Both the position numbers and the translations under genes were made by a program. A stretch of 32,876 nucleotides of DNA from Lichenibacterium minor (GTDB taxonomy: Bacteria > Pseudomonadota > Alphaproteobacteria > Rhizobiales > Beijerinckiaceae), in assembly GCF_004137685.1 (NCBI RefSeq), contig NZ_QYBB01000043.1, forward strand, positions 1 to 32,876. The letters run 5' to 3'. Position 1 is the stretch's first letter. Each line of letters starts with the position of its first letter. Under the pieces are notes generated by a model. That model saw only the letters and a list, made by a program, of their open reading frames with translations, was not told the origin of the DNA and made no database searches. Positions 21,692 to 29,465 of this stretch are shown here, piece by piece.

Positions 21692-22543
21692 ATGGATCCG
21701 GTACCCCAAAATTCGTACCCGATCGGCATTCTGGATAGTGGGGTTGGCGGGCTCAGTATCCTCCGGGCGCTCCAACAAGGCCTGCCGCGGGAAAGCTTCG
21801 TCTACTTCGGAGATTCGCAGAATGCACCCTACGGGGCGCGCAGCGAGGTGGAGATTTTACGCCTCATCCAGCATGCCGCCGCCCTGCTGCTGCAACGGCA
21901 GATCAAGCTGTTGGTGCTTGGGTCCTCCACAATCACCACGGTCGCCCTCACCGACCTCCGGTCGCGACTTACCCTGCCCATCATCGGCACCAATCCCGCA
22001 GTGGACCTCGCCGTCGATGCTACGCTGTCAAACGTCGTGGGCGTCCTCTGCACGCGGGCGACCGCAAATGGCAAGCTGCTGGATGATCTTGTTGCCCGCT
22101 TCGCCATACCCAAAGGGGTCCGTGTTCTCCCGACCTGGCACAACGATCTGGTCCCCATGCTGGAGCGCGGGGAAACCGACACGCCCGCCCTTCGAGCCAT
22201 TCTACGTGAAACTTTGGGGCCGCTCGTCATGGCCGGTGCCGATCAACTCGTACTGGCCTCAACCCACTTCACCTGGCTGAAGCCCGCGATCCGGGCCGAG
22301 TTCGGTGACGCCTTTGGCTTCGTAGACAGTGCTGAAACTGTTGCGGTGGAGGTCGCCAACATCTTGAGATGCGAGGGTCTCTCCGTATCAACCGGGCAAG
22401 GTGGCTCGACAACCTACCTGTTCACGGGCAATCTAGGGTTCGCGCGTGCTGCCGTCGCCGCACTCCTCAACTCTGATTCAGCATTAGAAGCGACGGAAGC
22501 TCAAAATTTAGTGATCCAGTCCCCGTCCCCGTCAACGCCATGA
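21692..22543 (+). CDS. Glutamate/aspartate racemase homologue with both catalytic Cys replaced by Ser (283 aa)
   Basis: The fold is that of MurI: GILDSGVGGLSILRAL (residues 12-27, DSG motif), YFGDSQNAPYG (38-48), then GTNPAVD and CTRATANG. In MurI the two acid/base cysteines sit in ACNT and GCTHY; here the equivalents read LGSST (Ser78) and ASTHF (Ser190, His192 kept). A third conserved Cys-Pro region reads PTWHNDLVPML. Cysteine thiolates are needed for proton transfer, so normal racemisation is doubtful; a non-catalytic regulator, a different isomerase or a hydrolase are options. ATG 21692 has CAGGAG upstream and is preferred over GTG 21674. It is divergent from arsR across a shared operator. 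Confidence 0.75.
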   Translation: MDPVPQNSYPIGILDSGVGGLSILRALQQGLPRESFVYFGDSQNAPYGARSEVEILRLIQHAAALLLQRQIKLLVLGSSTITTVALTDLRSRLTLPIIGTNPAVDLAVDATLSNVVGVLCTRATANGKLLDDLVARFAIPKGVRVLPTWHNDLVPMLERGETDTPALRAILRETLGPLVMAGADQLVLASTHFTWLKPAIRAEFGDAFGFVDSAETVAVEVANILRCEGLSVSTGQGGSTTYLFTGNLGFARAAVAALLNSDSALEATEAQNLVIQSPSPSTP

Positions 22544-22658
22544 CTGCTTCCCACCTCGAACCGAAGTTACCGGACAGCTAGCGGAAGGTCGCTTCTGGGC
22601 GGGAGAGCGCCGATGGCGTTCGTGCTTGCGGGTTGGGTCGACAGCGGTCGAAGCGAGT

Positions 22659-22684
22659 AGTTCGCTTGAGGTGTACCCATAGCC
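22659..22684 (-). repeat. Dispersed repeat, copy 6
   Basis: AGTTCGCTTGAGGTGTACCC then ATAGCC; the reverse complement (CTATGGGTACACCTCAAGCG) is almost identical to copy 1. Confidence 0.6.
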
Positions 22685-22755
22685 AACCAACGCGAGGCAC
22701 CCCTTCCTTGCCAGTCCGTTTGGGGTACAATCAATTTAGACCGGAGCGGCAGCCC

Positions 22756-22798
22756 CAGCCAGCATGAGCCCAAGCAGTCCGTTATGGGCTTAAGTCAG
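22756..22798 (+). repeat. Dispersed repeat, copy 7 (long form)
   Basis: CAGCCAGCATGAGCCCAAGC, then AGTCCGTTATGGGCTTAAG. It aligns with the reverse complement of copy 3 over about 40 bases. Confidence 0.6.
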
Positions 22799-22981
22799 AT
22801 CAGACATAACTTTGTCCGGCTGCCATTGGCATGCGCTGCGCGCTGGTGCGAAAAGGCTGGGCGTCCCTGATCGGCGAGCAAGACAGCTATGCTAAACTTC
22901 AAGTGCACAAGTCGCTGCCGATTTCCGAGAGTGCTGAACGTCGCTGCGTGACGTCGAATGAGTCGCTCTGAGGATGGGACG

Positions 22982-23272
22982 ATGCCCAAGGCTTACCTAA
23001 TCTCCGCCTACCACTCGGTTTCCGACTCAAACAAGCTCGCCGCTTACCGGGAGTTAGCAGGGCCGGCCATCGTCGCCGCAGGCGGCCGCTATATCACCCG
23101 TGGCATGGCCGCTCGCGCCATGGAAGCCGGCGTGCCTCTACAGACCGTCATCGTCGAGTTCGACGATCTTCCTACCGCGCTCGCCGTCTACGACTCTCCC
23201 GCCTACCAGGAAGCGGTACGCGTACTCGACGGTGGCGCTGTTCGCGACATGCGGATCGTTGAAGGGATCTGA
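22982..23272 (+). CDS. DUF1330 family protein (96 aa)
   Basis: The sequence pattern (MPKAYLISAYHSVSDSN, LAAYRELAGPAIVAAGGRY, IVEFDDLPTALAVYDSPAYQ and a terminal RDMRIVEGI) is characteristic of DUF1330, small ferredoxin-like alpha/beta-barrel proteins of the dimeric alpha-beta barrel superfamily. Their role is not established; related folds include monooxygenases and stress-associated dimers. ATG 22982 follows GGATGGGAC; the in-frame ATG 22958 has no site. It stands alone, 160 bases before the end of the convergent LysR gene. Confidence 0.8.
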   Translation: MPKAYLISAYHSVSDSNKLAAYRELAGPAIVAAGGRYITRGMAARAMEAGVPLQTVIVEFDDLPTALAVYDSPAYQEAVRVLDGGAVRDMRIVEGI

Positions 23273-23429
23273 TGCCGCACCGCTCTGGCCCGTGCCGGGC
23301 AGAGCCGCGTCTCGGCTTGATAAGGCTGCATCCTGAAAGGACTGATAGGGACGGTGTCTCTCGTGGTGGTCCGGTCGAGGTGCGCCTCGAAGCGAACCAT
23401 TCCCTTCGCCAGTTGCACTTTTTCAAGCT

Positions 23430-24290
23430 TCATGCCAGCTGGTTGAAATGGTCGCGGATGTAACGCACGAACTCGTCCACAGCTGGCGTCGCAGGATGTC
23501 CAGCGCCGTGCAGCGTGATGGCGAAGGTGGGCAGATCCGGCAGGCCTGACGCGGGCGGTAGCACGTCGAGGTCGGATGGGACCGTGGTGGCGAGCCAAGC
23601 TGAAACTGCGAGGTCGGCCCGCACGGTGGCGAAGGTCGCTTCCAAGCCGCCGTCCTCGAATACCGTGCGCCAGCCTCCCTCGCGTCCCTCAAGTGCTGTC
23701 AGAACTGCCGGTTTGAAAACGCAGACGTCGGCCACGATCGAAACCGGCAGTGGCGTACGGTGGTGGGCCACCCCGCCCTGTGCCCCCACCCACACTAGCC
23801 TGTCGACGGCCAGGAGCTCGCCCACTTCTCCCCCGAGCGGCGCCTCCACCAAGGCAAGATCGAGGCGCCCTGCTGCGAGATCACGCGTCAGATCGACCGA
23901 TGCGCCCGTGCGTAGCGACAGCTCGACGTTGGGACAGGCCTCGGCATAACGCTTGAGCATAGGGGTAAACCAACACCCAAGGAGATCATGAGGCACGCCA
24001 AGCCGCACCGGCCCGGCGAGGGCGCCCCCTTCGAGGTCCGTCCAAACCTCATCGTTTAGCGCCACCAGGCGCCGGGCATTCCCGAGCAGGCGCTCGCCGG
24101 CCGGCGTCAGCCGCAGCCCCGGCCGCTCTCGGGCTAGCAACGGGCCACCCGCGAGAGCCTCAAGCCGCGCGATCTGCTGACTCACCGCGCCTTGGGTGAG
24201 ATGGAGTGCCTGCGCAGCCACTGTCATGCTGCGGTGGTCGGCGACGGCGGTAAAGGCGCGCAGAAGGGCCATGTCGAGGTTGCGAGGCAT
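23430..24290 (-). CDS. LysR-type transcriptional regulator (286 aa)
   Basis: Residues 5-65 form the LysR winged HTH: LLRAFTAVADHRSMTVAAQ, ALHLTQGAVSQQIARLEAL, then LLARERPGLRLTPAGERLL. The remainder is a two-lobed periplasmic-binding-like sensor domain (PVRLGVPHDLLGCWFTPML, DLALVEAPLGGEVGELL). It is divergent from the LysE-family exporter gene with about 100 bases between, the usual arrangement where the regulator controls the exporter in response to its substrate. ATG 24288-24290 is preferred; ATG 24320 is an alternative. Activation of the lysE-cupin pair is inferred from position. Confidence 0.85.
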   Translation of the reverse strand: MPRNLDMALLRAFTAVADHRSMTVAAQALHLTQGAVSQQIARLEALAGGPLLARERPGLRLTPAGERLLGNARRLVALNDEVWTDLEGGALAGPVRLGVPHDLLGCWFTPMLKRYAEACPNVELSLRTGASVDLTRDLAAGRLDLALVEAPLGGEVGELLAVDRLVWVGAQGGVAHHRTPLPVSIVADVCVFKPAVLTALEGREGGWRTVFEDGGLEATFATVRADLAVSAWLATTVPSDLDVLPPASGLPDLPTFAITLHGAGHPATPAVDEFVRYIRDHFNQLA

Positions 24291-24387
24291 CTCACTATTA
24301 TGCCTCGTAATGTCAGGCATCACCAACATTGGATGTCGTGAGGGCGCGAAGCGAGTTACGCGGGACGTGTCCATCACGGAACGCATC

Positions 24388-24984
24388 ATGGCGCCCTCCT
24401 CATTGCTACCCCTTGTCCTCTTCGTCCTGGTCGCGACTGTGAGCCCGGGAGGCGCGACGGCCCTGGCAACGGCATCCGGTGCCAGCTTCGGTTATCGACG
24501 CTCCCTACCGCTCATTGGCGGCATCGCGGCGGGCTTGGCATCGATGGCGGTCGCTGCCGCTGTGGGGCTCGCCGGCATGCTGCTGGCCGTGCCGTCCTTG
24601 CAGCTTGCGATGAAGGGGGCCGGCTCGATCTACCTGCTCTGGCTCGGATGGCAGATCGCAGGGCGCGGAGCTCCGAACCTTGCGGGAGCACGCGCTCGGC
24701 CATCGAGTTTCGCTGCGGGTGTGTGGATGCTCTGGCACAACCCGAAGGCTTGGGCCATGACGACGGGCGCTGCGGCCTCCTTCGCGGCACTGGCGGACGG
24801 GCCAGCGCGCCTGGGCGCTCTGCTCGGTCTCGCGTTCGGCTTATCGGCGACGCTGTCTCTGTCGCTGTGGTGCGGGGTAGGGCTACTCTTCGGTCGCCTG
24901 TTACGGACAGACCGGCAGTGGCAGGCCCTCAATGTCGTGCTGGGTATCCTCCTGGCGTTGACCCTCATACCACTCTGGCTTTGA
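24388..24984 (+). CDS. LysE/RhtB-family exporter (198 aa)
   Basis: The start (ATG 24388, MAPSSLLPLVLFVLVATVS) and PGGATALATASGASFGYRR match the LysE family, whose members export amino acids or related metabolites with about six membrane helices. The conserved first helix/PG region, AGSIYLLWLGWQIA and MLWHNPKAWAMTTGA (the WxNPKA motif) are all present. Length is normal. The frame extends upstream, but that part is antisense to the LysR gene. The cupin gene follows after 11 bases, so the two are probably one transcript. The exported substrate is unknown. Confidence 0.85.
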   Translation: MAPSSLLPLVLFVLVATVSPGGATALATASGASFGYRRSLPLIGGIAAGLASMAVAAAVGLAGMLLAVPSLQLAMKGAGSIYLLWLGWQIAGRGAPNLAGARARPSSFAAGVWMLWHNPKAWAMTTGAAASFAALADGPARLGALLGLAFGLSATLSLSLWCGVGLLFGRLLRTDRQWQALNVVLGILLALTLIPLWL

Positions 24985-24995
24985 AGGAGCCGCTC

Positions 24996-25367
24996 GTGAT
25001 CTCTCCCGTCGATCTCCTTGCAGCGCTCGACACCATCACGGAGCACTGGTCGCCGCGCGTCGTTGGCCGCGTCAACGACCAATATGTCAAGGTGGCGAAA
25101 GTGCTCGGCGAACTCGTCTGGCATAAGCACGATGACGAGGACGAACTCTTCCTTGTGCTGCGTGGTCGGCTGCGTATCCAGTTCGGAGGCGGTCGGGAAA
25201 TTGTGCTGCAGGAAGGGCAGTTCTGCGTGGTGCCTCGCGGTACGATGCATAACCCTATCGCCGACGAGGAATGCAGCATCGCCCTGATCGAGACTGTGAC
25301 GACCCAGCACACGGGTGATGTCAAAATATCGCGCACGCGGTCGATCGCCGAGCAGCTCGGACGCTGA
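24996..25367 (+). CDS. Cupin-domain protein (123 aa)
   Basis: GTG 24996 has an ideal AAGGAG site upstream. The cupin motif 1 appears as VWHKHDDEDELFLVLRGRL (two His, Glu) and motif 2 as GQFCVVPRGTMHNPIAD (His), giving a complete metal site on a double-stranded beta-helix. Single-domain cupins of this size are usually isomerases, dioxygenases or small-molecule binders. It begins 11 bases after lysE and may handle the same metabolite. The specific function cannot be told. A long-form dispersed repeat follows 70 bases downstream. Confidence 0.8.
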   Translation: MISPVDLLAALDTITEHWSPRVVGRVNDQYVKVAKVLGELVWHKHDDEDELFLVLRGRLRIQFGGGREIVLQEGQFCVVPRGTMHNPIADEECSIALIETVTTQHTGDVKISRTRSIAEQLGR

Positions 25368-25437
25368 GCAATGATCTAAAGCAGCCTGCCAACACCGGTT
25401 TCTATCGGTAAAGCCAAAACAGACCGGGAGGTAATCC

Positions 25438-25483
25438 CAGACAGCATGGGCCGGAACGGTCCGCTACGGTCTTACTCGAAGTG
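25438..25483 (+). repeat. Dispersed repeat, copy 8 (long form)
   Basis: CAGACAGCATGGGCCGGAAC, then GGTCCGCTACGGTCTTAC, TCGAAGTG. It is the most diverged copy and the last one seen in the window. Confidence 0.55.
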
Positions 25484-25536
25484 AATGTGGCGCTTCCCGA
25501 AGTTTGCCGTTCTGATATATCGGTCGAGCGATCGCA

Positions 25537-25968
25537 TCAGGGCTTTGGCGCGGCCAAGCGAGCAATGATCATGGTTGCGTTGTGGAGCAGATCGCACTCG
25601 GTGGGTGAGAGCTTGCTCCGTATCTCATCTGCGATGCGTGATGTACGCCCAGTCCGTTCCCGTGCGAGCGCATCACGCCCGGCGGCAGATAACGAGACCC
25701 GTCTGCTGCGGCGATCAGAAGGGTCCGCTTCCTGTGTCACGAAGCCGGACGACTCCAACTGCGCCACGACCAGTCGCATCGTTTGATGGGTGACAGCGCG
25801 CATCTCTGCCAGTGTCGCGACATTCATCGCACCAAGACGGTCGAGCACGTCCAGAGTTTCCGACTGCGCTGATCTTGTTGTGCCACTGCCTTGACGGATC
25901 GCTCGAACAAAGTCACCAACGCTTCGCCGCAGATCATCCGCTAGGCTATCTATTTCGTTTTCCTTCAT
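25537..25968 (-). CDS. MarR-family transcriptional regulator (143 aa)
   Basis: The winged-helix core reads LDVLDRLGAMNVATLAEMR, AVTHQTMRLVVAQLESSGF and the wing VTQEADPSDRRSRRVSLSA, with the conserved DxRSRRVxLS of MarR proteins. The terminal helix (KLSPTECDLLHNATMIIARL) forms the dimer interface. The start ATG 25966-25968 lies 23 bases after the stop of the SnoaL-like gene, so both belong to one minus-strand unit. A ligand, often a phenolic or oxidant in this family, is not known. Confidence 0.85.
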   Translation of the reverse strand: MKENEIDSLADDLRRSVGDFVRAIRQGSGTTRSAQSETLDVLDRLGAMNVATLAEMRAVTHQTMRLVVAQLESSGFVTQEADPSDRRSRRVSLSAAGRDALARERTGRTSRIADEIRSKLSPTECDLLHNATMIIARLAAPKP

Positions 25969-25991
25969 TGCCTTGAACTTTTGCAGATTGA

Positions 25992-26405
25992 TTAACCCTG
26001 CTTCAGACCGGCGATGACCGATGGAAGATTATTGATGCCCCAGTGTTCCGCATAGCGGCCATCTTCGACCCGCACGATGTCGATCACCTCGATGGCTACC
26101 AGTCGGTTCGTTGCTTCGACGCCGAGCAGAGAGCCCGTATGCCGGCCTGAGATGGTTTTGCGCGTCGTCACTTTGTCCCCCTCGCCGACCTGATCGTGGA
26201 TCGTCACGGAGAGTTCGGTCAGTGCCGGACGCAGAACGTTTTCAAAGGTGTTCCACATACCCTCCGGCCCATCGGGAAAGCTGGGAGGCGCGGAACGGTT
26301 CACGAAGCCGGGCGCGATCAGCGCCTCGAAAGCCATCCGGTCCCCGCCCACGATCACCTGCTCGTTGAATCTTCGCACCACGGCCTTTTCATGGTTGAGT
26401 GACAT
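25992..26405 (-). CDS. SnoaL-like / NTF2-fold polyketide-cyclase-type protein (137 aa)
   Basis: Segments such as VVRRFNEQVIVGGDRMAFE, LIAPGFVNRSAPPSFPDG, VTIHDQVGEGDKVTTRKT and HTGSLLGVEATNRLVAIEV followed by DGRYAEHWGI are typical of the SnoaL-like ester cyclase family with an NTF2 cone-shaped fold. These proteins cyclise or isomerise small molecules, or only bind them. ATG 26403-26405 has GGAGGATCAG directly upstream; the open frame to 26492 is rejected. It is the first gene of a pair with marR, so the regulator probably controls it. Confidence 0.8.
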   Translation of the reverse strand: MSLNHEKAVVRRFNEQVIVGGDRMAFEALIAPGFVNRSAPPSFPDGPEGMWNTFENVLRPALTELSVTIHDQVGEGDKVTTRKTISGRHTGSLLGVEATNRLVAIEVIDIVRVEDGRYAEHWGINNLPSVIAGLKQG

Positions 26406-26694
26406 CTGATCCTCCAGACCCAGATACGTACAGCATTGCTGTATGTCCGAAAAGGCCTGACGATGACATGGGAAGCGGCTACCCTCCTCCATGTGGTCCG
26501 ACGTGGTGCAGCACAGGGCAACAGGGCCAGCCCGCTCGCCGGTCTGATTTATGTGTATCCTGGCGAGGCAGCCGCGTGAGACACCTCGCCCTGCTCTCAG
26601 ATGGTCGGTTCCGGGTTTCTGAGATACCGGTCGGCGCGGGTCCGCGGTTCGCGATCAGCGGTTCCGCCGCAGTCTTCTTCGCTGGGCGGATGCG

Positions 26695-27600
26695 TCAGGC
26701 AGCCCCCGCCTGCGACCCGAAGGCGTTCACGACGTGATCGACGAAGGCGCGCAGCTTGGGCGGCTTAAGGCGGCGCGTCGGGAACAGGAGGTAGATGGGG
26801 CGCGACGGCCCCTCGTAATCCGCGAGAACCTGCACGAGGCGGCCCGCGCGGAGGTCGTCGGCCACCACCGCCTCGGGCTGGAGGATGATGCCTTCTCCCC
26901 GTCGGGCAGCGGCGCGCAGGACGCGCCCGTCGTTGACCTGGAATCGGCTGCGGATCTTCACCGAATGGACGGCGCCGAGCCTGCTGAACCGCCATTCGGA
27001 GTAGGGCAAGCCCGACCAGTTCACGTAGCCCAGGCACGCGTGGGACGCGAGTTCGTCCGGGTTGGACGGCGCGCCGTGCGTCGCGAGGTAGGCTGGCGAT
27101 GCGCAGGCGACCTGCCCGTGGCGCCCGAGTTCGCGCGCGTTCAGCGAACTATCCCCGAGCGGCCCGAGCCGGAACACCGCATCGAAGCCCTCGTCCACGA
27201 CGTCGACGAACCGATCGGTGAGGGAGAGCTCAAGTTCCACGCCCGGGAAGGTGCGCAGGAAATCGCCGACCAGCGGCGCCACCGTGCAGGCGCCGAAGTT
27301 GACCGGCGCGCTCACGCGCAGGCGACCGCGCGGCGTTGCGGTCAGGTCCTGCATCAGCGCCTCGGCCGCCTCCGTCTCGGCCAGGATGACGCGGCAACGC
27401 TCGTAGAAGGCTGAGCCGACCTCCGTCAGGCTCTGGCGCCGCGTCGTGCGCCTCAGCAACTGCGCCCCGAGCCGCACCTCCAGATAGCCGACGTGCTTGC
27501 CGACCATCTGGGACGAGCAGCCCAGCGCGGCGGCGGCGGCCGTGAAGGAGCCGAGGTCGACGGCCTTGACGAACACCGCCATGCTGGTGAGCCGATCCAT
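26695..27600 (-). CDS. LysR-type transcriptional regulator (301 aa)
   Basis: It starts MDRLTSMAVFVKAVDLGSF and continues TAAAAALGCSSQMVGKHVG, YLEVRLGAQLLRRTTRRQS, which is the DNA-binding domain of the CrgA/DmlR-like LysR subgroup. The sensor domain follows (SAPVNFGACTVAPLVGDFL, VDVVDEGFDAVFRLGPLGD). It is divergent from the Gfo/Idh/MocA gene across about 150 bases and is the obvious candidate regulator of that operon. ATG 27598-27600 is chosen because the longer frame would need TTG. The 290 bases between this gene's end and the SnoaL-like gene hold nothing I can identify. Confidence 0.85.
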   Translation of the reverse strand: MDRLTSMAVFVKAVDLGSFTAAAAALGCSSQMVGKHVGYLEVRLGAQLLRRTTRRQSLTEVGSAFYERCRVILAETEAAEALMQDLTATPRGRLRVSAPVNFGACTVAPLVGDFLRTFPGVELELSLTDRFVDVVDEGFDAVFRLGPLGDSSLNARELGRHGQVACASPAYLATHGAPSNPDELASHACLGYVNWSGLPYSEWRFSRLGAVHSVKIRSRFQVNDGRVLRAAARRGEGIILQPEAVVADDLRAGRLVQVLADYEGPSRPIYLLFPTRRLKPPKLRAFVDHVVNAFGSQAGAA

Positions 27601-27749
27601 GATTACCAACCCATCATTTCAAGTCCTGAACCACGAAGCACCGTTATCGCCGCCCTGGACTGATTTACATAGCGGTGACGCACCGACGTTCCCCGCGAGC
27701 ACGACGGCACCGGCCGCCCGGGGGGGCACGAGCGGGCGAGGAGTACGGC

Positions 27750-28844
27750 ATGGCGAAGACGATACGGGTCGGGATTATCGGCGCTAGCGCCCAGGGCGGG
27801 TGGGCCCGCGAATCCCATGTCCCGGCGGTCACGGACCTTGAAGGCCTGGATTTCATCGCAGTCGCGACCAACAGCCAGGCGACGGCGGACGCCGCCGCCC
27901 GGGCCTTCGGCGTGCCGTCCGCCTTCGCGAGCGGGCTCGACCTCGCCCGCTCCGCCGACGTCGACCTCGTCGCGGTCTGCACCCGCGTGCCCGACCACCG
28001 CGACATCGTGCTGGCCGCCATCGCGGCGGGCAAGCACGTCTACTGCGAGTGGCCGCTCGGGAAGGATGTGGCAGAGGCGGAAGAGATGGCGGCGGCGGCC
28101 CGCCGCGCCGGCGTGCTGACCGCCGTCGGCCTGCAACTCCGCGCCAATCCGGCCGCGAAGAAGGCTCGTGAGCTGATCGCCTCCGGGACGATCGGGCGGC
28201 TGCTCAGCGTCTCGACCTATTCGTCGACGGCAGGGTTCGGCCCCGACGTGCCGGAGCAGTTCCTCTACCTCGAGGAGCCGGCGAACTTCGCCAACCTCGT
28301 CACGATCCAGGGCGCCCACACGATCGATCTCGCGGTCGCGGTCGCCGGCCCGTTGAAGGATCTGAATGCCCTGACGACGCGGCAGTATCCCCAGATTGCG
28401 GCCGGAGCCGAGGGCGAAAGACGACCGCGCGTCACCTACGACCACCTCCTGCTCCAGGGGCGACTCGCGGCCGGAAGCGCACTGTCGGTCGAGGTCGCCG
28501 GCGGCCGGCCACCCGAAGATACCCCGTTCAGCCTGCGGCTCGTGGGCGACCGGGGCGTCATCGACCTCGACGGGGGCGCGATGCGCGGGCTCCAGTCCGG
28601 CCGCTTGGGCCTCGCGCTGAACGGTGCGCGGCAGGCCATCGACGAGGGCGAACTCGCCCCCTTGCCCGACGCGGCGGCCAACGTCGGCGGCGTCTACGCG
28701 GGCCTGCGCGACGCGATCCGCGGCGGTTCGTCGGGCGTGACCGACTTCGACCACGCGGTGAGGCTGACGCGGCTCGTCACCGATCTCCTCGCCTCCTCCG
28801 AAACCGGAACCCGCAACACGTCGCCGGACTGGCCCACTGGCTGA
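27750..28844 (+). CDS. Gfo/Idh/MocA-family (Gal80-like) oxidoreductase homologue (364 aa)
   Basis: ATG 27750 follows GAGGAG. The N-terminal Rossmann domain has VGIIGASAQGGWARESHV as nucleotide-binding loop and LDLARSADVDLVAVCTRVP. The usual EKP motif, whose Lys takes part in catalysis, reads EWPLG here (residues 100-104), as in Gal80-type members that bind NAD(P) but need not catalyse. The C-terminal domain (about 130-360) is of the usual alpha/beta type, with NLVTIQGAHTIDLAVAVAG. It is the first gene of a three-gene operon with a cupin and an SDR, facing a LysR regulator, which suggests sugar or polyol/aromatic catabolism or sensing. Confidence 0.8.
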   Translation: MAKTIRVGIIGASAQGGWARESHVPAVTDLEGLDFIAVATNSQATADAAARAFGVPSAFASGLDLARSADVDLVAVCTRVPDHRDIVLAAIAAGKHVYCEWPLGKDVAEAEEMAAAARRAGVLTAVGLQLRANPAAKKARELIASGTIGRLLSVSTYSSTAGFGPDVPEQFLYLEEPANFANLVTIQGAHTIDLAVAVAGPLKDLNALTTRQYPQIAAGAEGERRPRVTYDHLLLQGRLAAGSALSVEVAGGRPPEDTPFSLRLVGDRGVIDLDGGAMRGLQSGRLGLALNGARQAIDEGELAPLPDAAANVGGVYAGLRDAIRGGSSGVTDFDHAVRLTRLVTDLLASSETGTRNTSPDWPTG

Positions 28845-28942
28845 GGCGAGGGGGCGGGGATCACCGGAAGGCAAAAGGCGGACGGCGCGGAGGCATGCAG
28901 GCCCGAGGGCCGCGTCCGCCCATTCAGCATCGGGAAACGTCA

Positions 28943-29392
28943 ATGAGTGTGGAGATCCATTCCAGGAAAGAGGCCGTCGTGCTCCAGAACCCTGGGAAAC
29001 GGTCGGTGCAGTTGCTTTGGCGGGAGAACGCGCCCGACGCCGCCGTCACCGTCACCCACGTCGCGATGGCTCCAGGCGCCGTGTCGTCGCGCCACGAGCA
29101 CCCAGGCGCCGAACAGATCTGGATCGTGGAGAGCGGGGTCGCCGCCCTGCTCCTGGGCGAGCACGAACGCCGCGAGATCAAGGCAGGCGACCTCGTGCGG
29201 ACGCCGAAGGGACACGTCCACGGCATCGAGAACACGGGCGCGGTGCCCTTCGTCTACCTCACCGTCACCTGCCCGCCCGAGGACATGACGCACTTCTACG
29301 TTCAGCGGCAAAACGCGGCCGAGACGTCGGCCGACGCGGATCCCGTGCCGACGGAGGCGGATCGGGACGGTTCCGATGCCACCAGGGCCTGA
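28943..29392 (+). CDS. Cupin-domain protein (149 aa)
   Basis: Cupin motif 1 is SRHEHPGAEQIWIVESG (His-His-Glu) and motif 2 GDLVRTPKGHVHGIENTG, so the metal site is complete. The C-terminus after about residue 125 is acidic and disordered (ETSADADPVPTEADRDG). ATG 28943 is preferred over the upstream in-frame ATG 28895, which lacks a site, and the Shine-Dalgarno is weak (GGGAAA). It lies 98 bases after the Gfo-like gene and 73 before the SDR, all on one strand, so it is probably an auxiliary enzyme or binder in the same pathway. Confidence 0.8.
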   Translation: MSVEIHSRKEAVVLQNPGKRSVQLLWRENAPDAAVTVTHVAMAPGAVSSRHEHPGAEQIWIVESGVAALLLGEHERREIKAGDLVRTPKGHVHGIENTGAVPFVYLTVTCPPEDMTHFYVQRQNAAETSADADPVPTEADRDGSDATRA

Positions 29393-29465
29393 GACGCTCC
29401 GCATCGCCCATGCGGCATCCGACCCGAGGCCACGGGGCTTCGGGTTCTCCCGGAGTAAGGACATC

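Larger units (their letters stand above)
22544..22981. other. Intergenic region with repeat copies, no gene seen
   Basis: Holds dispersed repeat copies 6 and 7 and a related fragment (TTTGGGGTACAATC near 22720-22733). Short open frames here lack ribosome sites and run through the repeats. The DUF1330 gene's promoter should lie in the last 100 bases. Confidence 0.5.

Noticed and set aside
27603..28943. 446-codon minus-strand frame
   Set aside because: Shadow of the Gfo/Idh/MocA gene, which has clear motifs and a ribosome site on the plus strand.
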